Below, one piece after another: positions 34,651 to 42,787 of a DNA stretch of 64,000 nt (positions within the stretch are counted from its first letter, which is position 1; each line of letters opens with the position of its first letter). The DNA is from Guptibacillus spartinae (GTDB lineage Bacteria; Bacillota; Bacilli; Bacillales; Guptibacillaceae): contig NZ_JAQQWU010000004.1 of the NCBI RefSeq assembly GCF_028610625.1, positions 1 to 64,000 of the forward strand, written 5' to 3'. Made by a program: the position numbers and the translations under genes. The notes beneath the pieces are model-generated. The model was not told the origin of the DNA and did no database searches. It worked only from the letters and a program-made list of their open reading frames with translations.

Positions 34651-35570
34651 CGGGTGAACCGCTCCCAGATCCGTAGCTTTTGTTCTTCTTGCTTCGCCGC
34701 CTCTTGTGCTTCTTCCACGGATACTTCTTTAAAGCGGATCTTACCTCCGGGAGGAAGCTGGGCAACGAGTGGCAAATCAGGGCCAATAACCGTTCCAATC
34801 CGCGTGTATCCACCTGTCGTTTGACGATCTGCAAGTAGGATGATCGGCTGACCGTTCCCAGGTAGCTGGATGCCGCCAAGCGGAACCCCGTCTGAAATCA
34901 CGTTTGCTTCATGATTTGTTGCAAGATCTGATTGTAGGCGATAGCCCATCCGATTTGATTGCGGTGACACGTCATGAGTCATAGCGAAAAAGTCCGAAAC
35001 GACCTTATCCGAAATTTGCTCATGATGAGGTCCTTTCACAACGCGTACGTCAACATCACGATCATAATCAGGAATCTCGGTGAAAAAGAGCCCGGTTCCT
35101 GCTTTTTGTTGTCTAGGCTCACCAACCAGCTCATCGCCTTTTTCAAGCTTTCGTCCAAGTCCAGCTGGTTCATATACCGAGCGGCTGCCCATGTATTTTT
35201 TTGCATGAAAGCCACCTGAAACGGTGAGGTAGGCACGAACGCCCTGGCGAGGCTGTCCAAACTCGAGCACCTGCCCTTTTTTAATCAGGACGGATTTCCA
35301 GAGTGGAATGCGCCGTCCATTAATCATTGGAGACAAATCGCCTCCTGTTACAGCCATCACAAACGTTTCTTCTGCAAGCAGTTCTGGCCCCTGCATCGTC
35401 ACCTCAAGACCTGCCGCCCCTCGTTCATTTCCAACTAGAATATTGCCAACCTGAAGAGCGAAGCGGTCAAGCGCTCCAGATGCAGGCACCCCATATTTTA
35501 AATATCCGACACGGCCTAAATCCTGATAAGTTGTATATAATCCTGGCTTTTCAACTGAAAATAATTTCAC
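34647..35570 (-). CDS. pxpC: 5-oxoprolinase subunit C
   Basis: A 307-residue protein of the biotin-dependent carboxyltransferase-like (KipA/YbgK) family. [27 protein letters not shown] (about 13-39) and TVSGGF, GLEVT and [14 protein letters not shown] are family features. With PxpA and PxpB it hydrolyses 5-oxoproline to glutamate with ATP. Its ATG overlaps the pxpA stop by 4 bp. Confidence 0.92.
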   Translation of the reverse strand: MKLFSVEKPGLYTTYQDLGRVGYLKYGVPASGALDRFALQVGNILVGNERGAAGLEVTMQGPELLAEETFVMAVTGGDLSPMINGRRIPLWKSVLIKKGQVLEFGQPRQGVRAYLTVSGGFHAKKYMGSRSVYEPAGLGRKLEKGDELVGEPRQQKAGTGLFFTEIPDYDRDVDVRVVKGPHHEQISDKVVSDFFAMTHDVSPQSNRMGYRLQSDLATNHEANVISDGVPLGGIQLPGNGQPIILLADRQTTGGYTRIGTVIGPDLPLVAQLPPGGKIRFKEVSVEEAQEAAKQEEQKLRIWERFTR

Positions 35571-36334
35571 CGGTTTCCGACCCTTTCCATTTCAATGTTT
35601 TCTTCATCAAACCGTTTCCGAAGCGCTTTAATAAATGCCAGCGCCGACGGCTCATCTCCGTGCACGCAAACCGTATCGGCTTCAATCGCAATGATCGAGC
35701 CATCCACAGCCGTTACCGTCCCTTCTTTCACCATTTGAATCACCTGTTCAATCGCCGCTTGCTCATCACGAATCATCGCATGTTTTTCTACCCGTGGCGT
35801 AAGCGATCCGTCAGGCTGATACGTTCTGTCGGCAAACACTTCTGAGGCATAAGGTAGTGCGGCGTCCTGCGCGGCGCGAATGAGCTCTGAATTGGCAAGT
35901 CCAAATAAAATCAACTCTGAATCAAAGTCCTTCACAGCCTGAGCAATCGCGTTGGCAAGTTCAGGATCCTTCGACGCCATATTGTAAAGCGCCCCATGTG
36001 GTTTGACGTGCTGTAGCGGCACTTCATGCGCCCTGCAGAACCCGTGCAGTGCTCCGATTTGATAAAGAACAAGGGAGTAGGCATCTTCGGGCGTAATGTT
36101 CATATTTCTTCGCCCAAATCCAACTAAGTCCGGAAAGCCTGGATGCGCGCCAATACCGACATGATGCTCTTTCGCCAATTCCACCGTTTTGTTCATAATG
36201 TGCGGATCACCGGCATGGTAGCCGCACGCCACGTTTGCTGAAGACACGAGCTCAAGCACCTGCTCATCCTGACCAACGACATAAGTGCCGAAGCTTTCGC
36301 CAAGATCACTGTTTAAATCAATACGAAACGTCAT
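35567..36334 (-). CDS. pxpA: 5-oxoprolinase subunit A (LamB/YcsF family)
   Basis: A 255-residue protein starting [13 protein letters not shown], with [16 protein letters not shown] (about 32-47), [17 protein letters not shown] (about 60-76) and [10 protein letters not shown] (about 108-117), the LamB/YcsF signature. It is the middle gene of pxpB-pxpA-pxpC with 4-bp overlaps on both sides. PxpABC salvages 5-oxoproline formed by glutamine cyclisation. Confidence 0.95.
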   Translation of the reverse strand: MTFRIDLNSDLGESFGTYVVGQDEQVLELVSSANVACGYHAGDPHIMNKTVELAKEHHVGIGAHPGFPDLVGFGRRNMNITPEDAYSLVLYQIGALHGFCRAHEVPLQHVKPHGALYNMASKDPELANAIAQAVKDFDSELILFGLANSELIRAAQDAALPYASEVFADRTYQPDGSLTPRVEKHAMIRDEQAAIEQVIQMVKEGTVTAVDGSIIAIEADTVCVHGDEPSALAFIKALRKRFDEENIEMERVGNR

Positions 36335-37056
36335 TCAGATTCCTCCCTGCGTTCAAGTTTGTACGTACCCTTTTCAATTTCACGCTGAATCTGTTTGTAT
36401 TCGTCTTCCGAAATGGCTGTGAACTGTAAATAATCGCCCTGCTCAAACAGAAACGGCTCTTCCTTTTCAGCATCAAAAAGCTTAAGCGGCGTGCGGCCGA
36501 TAATATTCCAGCCTCCAGGGGAATCGAGCGGGTAAATGCCCGTTTGACTCTCGGCGATGCCAACCGATCCAGCTGGCACAGACTGTCTTGGGCTTTCAAG
36601 GCGCGGCATCGCGATGCGTTCATCTAAGCCGCTTAAGTAAGGAAAACCAGGCAAAAAGCCGATCATGTTGATGAGGTAGTGGCGCTTTGTATGTAAGTTG
36701 ATGACTTTTTTAGTGGAAAGTTTGTTGGCAGCTGCGAGATTTTCAAGATCCGGACCATAGTCGCTTCCGTAAACAGTTGGAATTGTGATTACCGTTTTCG
36801 TCTTCTTTTCATGCGCGTCCATTTCGTTCGCGATTGGTACAAGCACGTTCGTGATTTCTTCATATGAAAGCTTCCATGGATCATAGTAAACGGCCACAGA
36901 ATCATAGGCAGGCACCCATTCGCTGATCCCGACATGCTTTTGATGAACGAGCTTTTTACAAAATGCTTGAATGTTATAAGTAAGAGCAGTTGATATGTCT
37001 TCATGAAAACAGCATTTCACAGCTGCTTCCCCGAGCGGATAAAAGGTGATCTTCAT
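36331..37056 (-). CDS. pxpB: 5-oxoprolinase subunit B (KipI family)
   Basis: A 241-residue protein with [37 protein letters not shown] and [26 protein letters not shown], typical of KipI/PxpB. In B. subtilis KipI also inhibits the sporulation kinase KinA, so the name does not exclude that role. Start at ATG 37056: AAAGGAG lies 8 nt upstream, while the in-frame start at 37074 has none. First gene of the operon. Confidence 0.93.
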   Translation of the reverse strand: MKITFYPLGEAAVKCCFHEDISTALTYNIQAFCKKLVHQKHVGISEWVPAYDSVAVYYDPWKLSYEEITNVLVPIANEMDAHEKKTKTVITIPTVYGSDYGPDLENLAAANKLSTKKVINLHTKRHYLINMIGFLPGFPYLSGLDERIAMPRLESPRQSVPAGSVGIAESQTGIYPLDSPGGWNIIGRTPLKLFDAEKEEPFLFEQGDYLQFTAISEDEYKQIQREIEKGTYKLERREESE

Positions 37057-37243
37057 GACGTTTTCTCCTTTCATGTTGATCGTTAGGATAGTAAGAATAG
37101 AACTTCGACAAGATTCTTCTTTTTAAGCGGTTCTCTGTTTCTTTAAGTTTACCGAAATTTCAAAAAGACAACAAATTATCCATGGAAAAAAGCGCTATAG
37201 GCCTTATAATGAGGGTACACACTGATCAACAAAGGAGATCGCT

Positions 37244-37693
37244 ATGAAATTACATACTGCACGCTTTGGAGAAATGGATGTTACCGAAGAACGTCTCGTT
37301 ACGTTTGAAAGTGGCATCCCTGGCCTTGAGCACTTTACAACTTACTGTCTATTACCCGCCGACGATCAAGATGAGTCTCCTTTTTACTTTTTACAATCAA
37401 CGGAAGAAAGCGGTCTTTGCTTTTTCCTGGCGGATCCGTTTTCCTTTTATCCAAATTATGAAGTAAACCTTGATGACAGCACGCTTGCACAGCTTAACGT
37501 AACCGATCCATCGCATGCGCTCGTGCTCTCGATTCTTACCGTTCAGGGTTCCTTAAAAGAAGCGACAATGAATCTAAAAGCACCGCTTATTTTTAACACA
37601 GAAGAACGCACTGGAAAACAGCTCGTCCTAAAACAGGAGTATGGCATCAAAGAACCTCTCTTAAAGCAAGTGAACACAGAGGAGGCGGAGTAA
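37244..37693 (+). CDS. fliW: Flagellar assembly factor FliW
   Basis: A 149-residue protein that binds flagellin and CsrA and inhibits CsrA. FESGIPGLEHFTTYCLLP (about 22-39), CFFLADPFSFYPNYEV and LTVQGSLKEATMNLKAPL are FliW hallmarks. The next gene is csrA, starting at the base after this stop. A TATAAT at 37205-37210 may be the -10, though no clear -35 is seen. AAAGGAG precedes the ATG. Confidence 0.96.
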   Translation: MKLHTARFGEMDVTEERLVTFESGIPGLEHFTTYCLLPADDQDESPFYFLQSTEESGLCFFLADPFSFYPNYEVNLDDSTLAQLNVTDPSHALVLSILTVQGSLKEATMNLKAPLIFNTEERTGKQLVLKQEYGIKEPLLKQVNTEEAE

Positions 37694-37927
37694 ATGCTCG
37701 TACTTGGACGAAAAAAAGGCGAATCAATTGTCATTAATGATGAGATTGAACTAAAGATCATTAGCATTGACGGTGATACAGTGAAGCTTGGTGTTGAAGC
37801 ACCGAAGAACATCGCGATTCATCGAAAAGAAGTATATGAAGCCATTCAATCCGAAAATAAGCTTGCCGCAATGCAGGAATTTAGCCTGGAGGACCTAAAA
37901 GAATTCAGGAGAAAAACGAGTTCATAG
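37694..37927 (+). CDS. csrA: Carbon storage regulator CsrA
   Basis: A 77-residue RNA-binding dimer. [40 protein letters not shown] are canonical; the basic C-terminal helix follows. It blocks hag translation by binding GGA motifs in the leader; FliW relieves this when flagellin is secreted. GGAGGCGG lies within the end of fliW. Two GGA sites are visible in front of hag (38448-38490). Confidence 0.97.
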   Translation: MLVLGRKKGESIVINDEIELKIISIDGDTVKLGVEAPKNIAIHRKEVYEAIQSENKLAAMQEFSLEDLKEFRRKTSS

Positions 37928-37937
37928 GAGGGACTTG

Positions 37938-38333
37938 ATGAGTTTCTTTAAAGGCGTTTATCAAGTGAACATTCGTGTGCGGAATATAAAGAACGCAGTG
38001 AACTGGTATGAAGAAATGCTCGGTCTTCACGTGACGAAGGACTACGGCGGTACCGTGGTACTTGGCGTTGGAGAAGGGCAGACGGCGATTTGTTTGATTG
38101 AGCTGAAGGAAGGGGAAGAGCTTCCTTCGGCTGATGTGAGCGGGTCGTATCCGGTGCTTCATTTAGCAGAGAAGCATGCGGAGACGTTTAAGAATGAGCT
38201 GCGAGAGCGTTGCGTTTCAGTTGATGAAGAGGCTGGAGTGGCGCATTTTAAGTTTTATGATCCGGAAGGGAATAAGCTTGAAGCTTATTTGCCGGGGCTG
38301 TATGAGAAGGAAGAGTATGCACATTTAAGATAA
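37938..38333 (+). CDS. VOC-family (glyoxalase/bleomycin-resistance fold) protein
   Basis: A 131-residue protein: VYQVNIRVRNIKNAVNWYEEMLGLHV at the start and VAHFKFYDPEGNKLEAYLPG at the end, with the usual two beta-alpha-beta-beta-beta modules. His/Glu metal ligands are incomplete in the first module, so catalysis is uncertain. It sits between csrA and hag, an unusual position in this otherwise standard module. ATG 37938 follows TAGGAGGGA. Confidence 0.8.
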   Translation: MSFFKGVYQVNIRVRNIKNAVNWYEEMLGLHVTKDYGGTVVLGVGEGQTAICLIELKEGEELPSADVSGSYPVLHLAEKHAETFKNELRERCVSVDEEAGVAHFKFYDPEGNKLEAYLPGLYEKEEYAHLR

Positions 38334-38349
38334 ATTCTTATTAGGAATG

Positions 38350-38381
38350 GAACCGCTATCTTTGGAATGCGGTTCTTTTTT
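38350..38381 (+). terminator. Terminator of the fliW-csrA-VOC unit
   Basis: GAACCGC and GCGGTTC pair around a 12-nt loop, followed by six T. It separates this unit from the sigma-D promoter of hag. Confidence 0.85.
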
Positions 38382-38401
38382 GAATGTTTTTCAAAAAGTA
38401 T

Positions 38402-38428
38402 TAAACATCCTAAAATGCCTGCCGATAA
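38402..38428 (+). promoter_or_regulatory. Sigma-D promoter of hag
   Basis: TAAA (38402-38405), 15-nt spacer, GCCGATAA (38421-38428): a perfect match to the sigma-D consensus. It gives a leader of about 65 nt. Confidence 0.93.
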
Positions 38429-38447
38429 TAGTGGTGTTAGGAAGTCC

Positions 38448-38490
38448 AAACGGATGTGGATTTTCTTGATAAAACCAATTACATGGAGGT
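38448..38490 (+). promoter_or_regulatory. Two putative CsrA-binding sites in the hag leader
   Basis: AAACGGATGT (38448-38457) and ACATGGAGGT (38481-38490) both resemble the CsrA consensus (A)CARGGAUGU. The second contains the Shine-Dalgarno GGAGGT, the arrangement by which CsrA represses hag in B. subtilis. Confidence 0.7.
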
Positions 38491-38500
38491 AGATTTAGGG

Positions 38501-39631
38501 ATGATTATTAATCACAACTTAGCAGCAATGAACACTTACAATCAGATGGGTGCTAACCAATTGAATGCATCTAAGAACATGGAGAAACTTTCTTCAGGTC
38601 TTCGTATTAACCGTGCTGGGGACGATGCAGCGGGTCTTTCGATTTCTGAGAAAATGCGTGGGCAAATTCGTGGACTTGAACAGGCAAGTAGAAATGCGCA
38701 AGATGGTATTTCATTGATTCAAACTGCTGAAGGTGGGCTTAATGAAACTCATAGCATTCTTCAGAGAATGAATGAACTAGCTACTCAAGCAGCAAGTGAG
38801 ACACTTTCCGCTAACGATAGAAGTGCGGTTCAAGAAGAAATGAAAGCTTTATCAACAGAAGTGGACAGAATTTCTTCAGCTACGAAATTTAACGGTGAAA
38901 AATTGCTCGATGGACAATTTGGAGCGAAATTAAACGCATCGGGGTCTGGACTAGCTGCAGGAAATAATGGCCTCTTGTCTATTGATGTAGCTGGCGCTTC
39001 CTCTAACACTACCTTTAAAATTGCTGCATCTGGAACAGTTACAGATGGCATTACACTAAGTGATGACAAAGGAAACTCACAAACTGTAGTTCTAGCAGAT
39101 AATACAGCAGGAACGTTAGACTTTGAAAAGCTAGGTGTAAAGCTAACGGTAGACTCTACTTGGACTGCAACTGGTTTGGGCGGAGCTACGGCTGGAGGTG
39201 GAACAGCTGGTGAACTAGTAACAGACTCTACAGCTACAAAATTTATTCAGATTGGTTCTGAAAATTCAACTGACCAACAATTAGGGTTATCTATTGGCAG
39301 TATGACAGCTACAGATTTAGGTGTGTCTGGTTTAAGTGTAAATGATGTTTCGGGCGCTAGAACAGCAATGACCCAAATTCAAACTGCAATAGATACGGTT
39401 TCTCTAGAAAGATCTAAACTTGGTGCAAATCAAAATAGACTAGAGCATACAATCAACAACCTTGGAACTACTGCACAAAACCTAACAGCCGCAGAATCAC
39501 GTATACGCGACGTAGACATGGCAAAAGAAATGATGGATTTCACTAAGAACAATATCCTTAATCAGGCATCACAAGCAATGTTGGCTCAAGCCAATCAAAG
39601 TTCTTCTGCAGTGCTTCAGCTGCTAAGATAA
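38501..39631 (+). CDS. hag: Flagellin (unspliced form)
   Basis: A 376-residue flagellin. The D0/D1 N-terminus (IINHNLAAMNTYNQM..., LSSGLRINRAGDDAAGLSISEKM) and D1/D0 C-terminus (GANQNRLEHTINNL, ESRIRDVDMAKEMM, QASQAMLAQANQ...VLQLLR) are canonical; the middle (about 150-270) is a Gly/Thr/Ala-rich variable domain. ATG 38501 is used: GGAGGT lies 10 nt upstream. The last four codons and stop (39617-39631) lie within the predicted group I intron. Splicing would replace QLLR with AKQANQQPQAVLQLLR (about 388 residues). Transcribed from a sigma-D promoter and probably controlled by CsrA/FliW. Confidence 0.95.
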   Translation: MIINHNLAAMNTYNQMGANQLNASKNMEKLSSGLRINRAGDDAAGLSISEKMRGQIRGLEQASRNAQDGISLIQTAEGGLNETHSILQRMNELATQAASETLSANDRSAVQEEMKALSTEVDRISSATKFNGEKLLDGQFGAKLNASGSGLAAGNNGLLSIDVAGASSNTTFKIAASGTVTDGITLSDDKGNSQTVVLADNTAGTLDFEKLGVKLTVDSTWTATGLGGATAGGGTAGELVTDSTATKFIQIGSENSTDQQLGLSIGSMTATDLGVSGLSVNDVSGARTAMTQIQTAIDTVSLERSKLGANQNRLEHTINNLGTTAQNLTAAESRIRDVDMAKEMMDFTKNNILNQASQAMLAQANQSSSAVLQLLR

Positions 39632-39948
39632 TTGATTGAACAGGGCGTCTTATCTGGTAACGGGTAAGAGCATAACCGGGTGAATTGCTGGAACTTCCTT
39701 AAGCTTGATTCCCCACAACGTGACTGGAAACGGTGAGCGTGATGGGTTGAAAAGAATTAAGATTGGATAATCAGCAGCCAAGCTCCTGTCTCGAAAGAGT
39801 GGAGAAGGTTCAACGACTAGGATAAACCATCTAAGGCGAAAGCGATGGTGATGAAATCCGTAGGGTGGCACACGCCATTCGAAGTGCCCGGCCCTTTCGA
39901 ACACGAGAGGTGAAGATATAGTCTATTCTGTATCCGAAAGGAACAGCG
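39617..39948 (+). other. Group I self-splicing intron (no ORF) at the 3' end of hag
   Basis: About 332 nt. Conserved core elements in order: P box AATTGCTGGAA (39683-39693), Q box AATCAGCAGC (39769-39778; P4 TGCTG/CAGCA), R box TTCAACGACTA (39809-39819), S box AAGATATAGTC (39913-39923). P7 is GACTA/TAGTC. P3 is CCGGG (39676) with CCCGG (39887). P8 is CCTTTCG/CGAGAGG (39893-39910). P2 is TCTTATCT/GGGTAAGA (39648-39669). P9 has a GAAA loop (39928-39946). The guide GGGCG (39643-39647) pairs with TGCTT ending at 39616 with a terminal U-G, predicting the 5' site. G39948 is the predicted last base. A segment between P7 and P3' suggests subgroup IA. No homing endonuclease is present. Confidence 0.9.
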
Positions 39949-39999
39949 GCAAAGCAAGCCAACCAACAGCCACAAGCTGTACTACAACTTCTACGTTAA
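39949..39999 (+). CDS. hag: Second flagellin C-terminus (3' exon of hag)
   Basis: Encodes AKQANQQPQAVLQLLR and a TAA stop, the canonical end of a Bacillus flagellin, with no start codon or ribosome site of its own. Joined to base 39616 it is in the hag reading frame. It is therefore either a real 3' exon used after splicing or the remnant of a second flagellin gene. The hag terminator lies just after it. Confidence 0.8.
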   Translation, partial: AKQANQQPQAVLQLLR

Positions 40000-40008
40000 T
40001 TTACTTAC

Positions 40009-40040
40009 AAGGTGGTCTTCAACTGAAGGCCACCTTTTTT
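40009..40040 (+). terminator. hag terminator, downstream of the intron and 3' exon
   Basis: AAGGTGGTCTTC pairs with GAAGGCCACCTT (one U-G) around AACT and is followed by T residues. Its position shows that the intron lies within the hag transcription unit. Confidence 0.9.
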
Positions 40041-40076
40041 AACAACAAATTGATCGGGAAAATTGGAGATTAGCTG

Positions 40077-40415
40077 ATGGAACTAAAAGACGTTTCAATC
40101 AAACCTATTGGACCAACTAAATTAACTCAAACAACGAATACAGAAATGAATAAGACGATCGAAAAGCGTGAGGTAGAAGCAAAAGTTTTATCAAAAGACA
40201 CCATCAATCACCACATCAACACCCTCAACACCTATCTCGAACCAACCAAAACCTCACTGAAATTCCAACTCCACGACAAACTAAACGAATACTACGTCCA
40301 GATCATCGATACTCAAACCGACGAAGTAATCAAAGAAATCCCTTCAAAAAAGTTCCTTGATCGCTATGCAGCAACGGCTGAGCTGCTCGGCTTTATGGTG
40401 GATCAGAAAATTTAA
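40077..40415 (+). CDS. flaG: FlaG-family flagellar protein
   Basis: A 112-residue protein with a disordered N-terminus and the FlaG domain at about 45-112: LKFQLHDKLNEYYVQIIDTQTDEVIKEIPSKKFLDRYAAT. FlaG affects filament length; in Bacillus the gene (yvyC) lies between hag and fliD, as here. GGAG precedes the ATG with loose spacing. Confidence 0.9.
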   Translation: MELKDVSIKPIGPTKLTQTTNTEMNKTIEKREVEAKVLSKDTINHHINTLNTYLEPTKTSLKFQLHDKLNEYYVQIIDTQTDEVIKEIPSKKFLDRYAATAELLGFMVDQKI

Positions 40416-40420
40416 CTGCT

Positions 40421-40446
40421 GAACTCTCGATCGAGGGTTCTTTTTT
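40421..40446 (+). terminator. flaG terminator
   Basis: GAACTCTCGA pairs with TCGAGGGTTC (one G-U), followed by six T. Confidence 0.85.
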
Positions 40447-40462
40447 AGGTCTTTTTACACCT

Positions 40463-40489
40463 TAAACAATCACCTCCCCCTGCCGATAG
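40463..40489 (+). promoter_or_regulatory. Sigma-D promoter of the fliD unit
   Basis: TAAA (40463-40466), 15-nt spacer, GCCGATAG (40482-40489). It starts about 35 bp before fliD and could drive fliD-fliT-fliS-motA-motB-fliL. Confidence 0.88.
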
Positions 40490-40522
40490 TATCAATAGAA
40501 GGTATGAACGGAGGAGATGTTC

Positions 40523-41995
40523 ATGAGGGTTTCCGGATTAGCGACGGGGATGGATACAGATCAGATGGTTAAGGATCTCATGAGGGCGGAGCGAATTCCG
40601 CTCGATAAATTGTCTCAAAAGAAGCAAACGATTGAATGGCAGAAGGAATCGTATCGTGAATTGAATACGATGATGTCCGATATGCGAAGCACGGCTTCGT
40701 CAATGCGGTTACAGTCTGGTTATAACGCTTATCAGACGACCTCCTCTAACACAGGCGCCATTACGTCGGCGACGACATCAGCTTCTGTACCGGGTTCATA
40801 TTCAGTTATCGTTAACGAACTCGCACAAAGCGCCAAGTTCACATCTGGACAGGCCATTCAAAATGAAGCGGGTACTGCCGCAAAGGGAACAGATAAAGTA
40901 CTTCAAACAGGTGAAGCGGATACGACGCTTCAACTTACAAATAGCAAAGGCCAATCAGCCTCCATTACCATCACTGCGTCAGATACATTTAAAAGTATCG
41001 CAGAAAAAATTGCGGGTGCGACAGACGGTACGACAGGTGAATCACTTGGCTTACGAGCAAGCTTTGATAACACCACCTCTCGTTTTTTTATTTCATCAAA
41101 AGCGATGGGCGGGGATGAGTCATTCACGCTTGGCTTAACTGATCCGACGGTGGAAAGTCGTATTCTCGGCGGTGCAGCCAATACAGCACAGGGGAAATAT
41201 GGTTCTGTCACGTTTGATGGAATTGTTGTCGATAATCTAAAAACAAACACTACGACGATCAATAATTTAAAACTGGATCTCGTCCAAAAAGGGACTTCCA
41301 CTGTATCTGTTCAAAGTGATACCCAGGCTCCCTTTGACATGATTAAGAATTTTGTTGAAAAGTACAACGAGTTCATTGATAAAGCGCAGGGGATGCTGAC
41401 TGAAAAGCGCAACCGCGATTTTCCGCCGCTTACCGATGCGCAAAGAGAAGATCTTACTGAGAAAGAAATCGAACTTTGGGAAGAGAAAGCGAAAAGCGGG
41501 ATGCTTCAAAGTGACGCGACGGTTCGTGGAATTGTAAGTGATCTCCGCAGAGCCTGGATGTCGCCGGTTAGCGGAATTCCTGCAGGTGAGCTTAGCATGC
41601 TTTCACAAGTTGGGATTAACACGGGTTCTTATCAGGATGGAGGAAAGCTCTTTATTGATGACGTGAAATTAAAGAGCGCTCTGGAACAAAAGCCTGAAGA
41701 GGTCATGAACCTGTTTACGAGCGGAACAGGCGGGATTGGTGATCGTCTGTATGACTCGGTCAATAAAGGCATCGATCAGCTTGGTGAAAAAGCAGGAACG
41801 CCGGGCACGCTCGTAGACAGTAGTTTTCTATCCACGAGATTAAAAGATTTAGATGAGCAGATGCAAAACTGGGAAGATAAGCTTGTTACCGTTGAAGATC
41901 GGTATTGGAAACAATTTTCGGCGCTTGAAACGGCGATGAGTCAGCTCAATCAGCAAAGCGCCTGGGTTCAACAAAACTTACTTGGTGGGATGTAA
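40523..41995 (+). CDS. fliD: Flagellar filament cap protein FliD
   Basis: A 490-residue cap (HAP2) that guides flagellin polymerisation at the filament tip. The N-terminus RVSGLATGMDTDQMVKDLM and the C-terminal coiled region (LKDLDEQMQNWEDKLVTVEDRYWKQFSALETAMSQLNQQSAWVQQNL) are typical. ATG 40523 has GGAGGAG 6 nt upstream. The next gene starts 1 base after its stop. Confidence 0.95.
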   Translation: MRVSGLATGMDTDQMVKDLMRAERIPLDKLSQKKQTIEWQKESYRELNTMMSDMRSTASSMRLQSGYNAYQTTSSNTGAITSATTSASVPGSYSVIVNELAQSAKFTSGQAIQNEAGTAAKGTDKVLQTGEADTTLQLTNSKGQSASITITASDTFKSIAEKIAGATDGTTGESLGLRASFDNTTSRFFISSKAMGGDESFTLGLTDPTVESRILGGAANTAQGKYGSVTFDGIVVDNLKTNTTTINNLKLDLVQKGTSTVSVQSDTQAPFDMIKNFVEKYNEFIDKAQGMLTEKRNRDFPPLTDAQREDLTEKEIELWEEKAKSGMLQSDATVRGIVSDLRRAWMSPVSGIPAGELSMLSQVGINTGSYQDGGKLFIDDVKLKSALEQKPEEVMNLFTSGTGGIGDRLYDSVNKGIDQLGEKAGTPGTLVDSSFLSTRLKDLDEQMQNWEDKLVTVEDRYWKQFSALETAMSQLNQQSAWVQQNLLGGM

Positions 41996-41996
41996 A

Positions 41997-42377
41997 ATGA
42001 GAAGAATTGACGCGTTAAATCAACTGCATGTTGTGACAAATCAAATCGCGAAATCACTTGAAATCGTAAACCCTTCTATGGATGAGCAAGGCTCTGACCA
42101 ACTCGAAGGCATTAATCACATGATTACACGTCGGGAAGAGACGATTAAACTTTTAGATGAAGCAATGGAAAAGGAAGGCAAGAATTGGACGGAAGACGAG
42201 CAAGGACTTCTTCAACAATTGAATCTACTTGAAGAAACGATTCAACCGAAACTTTCTGAGCTTTATGCCGCTTTCTCTGATCAGATGAGACGCCTGCAGA
42301 ATGGCAAGGCGACTGCAAACAAATACAAGCCTCAAGCCTCATACACGGACGGCGCTTTTTTCGATCAGCGTAAATAG
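41997..42377 (+). CDS. FliT-like flagellar export chaperone
   Basis: A 126-residue helical protein ending YTDGAFFDQRK. It occupies the slot between fliD and fliS and has the size and helix content of FliT, the FliD chaperone, although B. subtilis has fliT after fliS. Sequence similarity is too low for me to be certain; an FlgN-like chaperone is the alternative. ATG 41997 uses GGTGGGAT in the end of fliD. Confidence 0.6.
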   Translation: MRRIDALNQLHVVTNQIAKSLEIVNPSMDEQGSDQLEGINHMITRREETIKLLDEAMEKEGKNWTEDEQGLLQQLNLLEETIQPKLSELYAAFSDQMRRLQNGKATANKYKPQASYTDGAFFDQRK

Positions 42378-42389
42378 GAGGGATTTTTT

Positions 42390-42764
42390 ATGGCCATGCA
42401 AAATCCATATCAAACGTATCAAAATAACGCAGTCACGACTTCCTCACCACAAGAATTAACGTTAATGTTGTATAACGGCTGTATCAAATTCATTCGCCTT
42501 TCTTCCATGGCAATGGAAAAAGGAAACATGGAAGCGAAGAATACCAATATCATTAAAGCACAAAACATTCTATATGAATTGCGTTCATCATTAAATATGG
42601 AGATGGAGCTCTCTCAAACGATGGATGCGCTCTATGAGTATATGATTTCACAGCTTGTGACGGCGAATATCCAAAACGACGCTAGCATTTTAAAAGAAGT
42701 CGAGAACTTAGCTGAAGAGTTCCGGAATACGTGGAAACAAGCGATGGAACAGGCAAAGAAGTAA
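42390..42764 (+). CDS. fliS: Flagellin chaperone FliS
   Basis: A 124-residue four-helix chaperone that binds the flagellin C-terminus and prevents premature assembly. MQNPYQTYQNNAVTTSSPQELTLMLYNGCIKFI and IIKAQNILYELRSSLNMEM are diagnostic. Because FliS binds the C-terminal D0 region of flagellin, it would see the two tails predicted for spliced and unspliced hag. GGAGGGA precedes the ATG. Confidence 0.95.
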   Translation: MAMQNPYQTYQNNAVTTSSPQELTLMLYNGCIKFIRLSSMAMEKGNMEAKNTNIIKAQNILYELRSSLNMEMELSQTMDALYEYMISQLVTANIQNDASILKEVENLAEEFRNTWKQAMEQAKK

Positions 42765-42787
42765 GTTAAACAAAGAGGGTGAAAGCA

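Noticed and set aside
39648-39669. TCTTATCT/GGGTAAGA as P1 with a 5' splice site at 39655
   Set aside because: It pairs well and ends in U-G, but it fits better as P2, directly after the guide as in the phage T4 td intron, and splicing there could not affect the hag frame because it lies after the stop.
39650-39904. 84-codon reading frame on the minus strand inside the intron
   Set aside because: It overlaps the structured ribozyme core, has no ribosome site and looks like no known protein or homing endonuclease.
39617-40076. IStron (group I intron joined to an IS605-type transposon)
   Set aside because: There is no tnpA or tnpB reading frame; only the ribozyme and a short flagellin tail are present.
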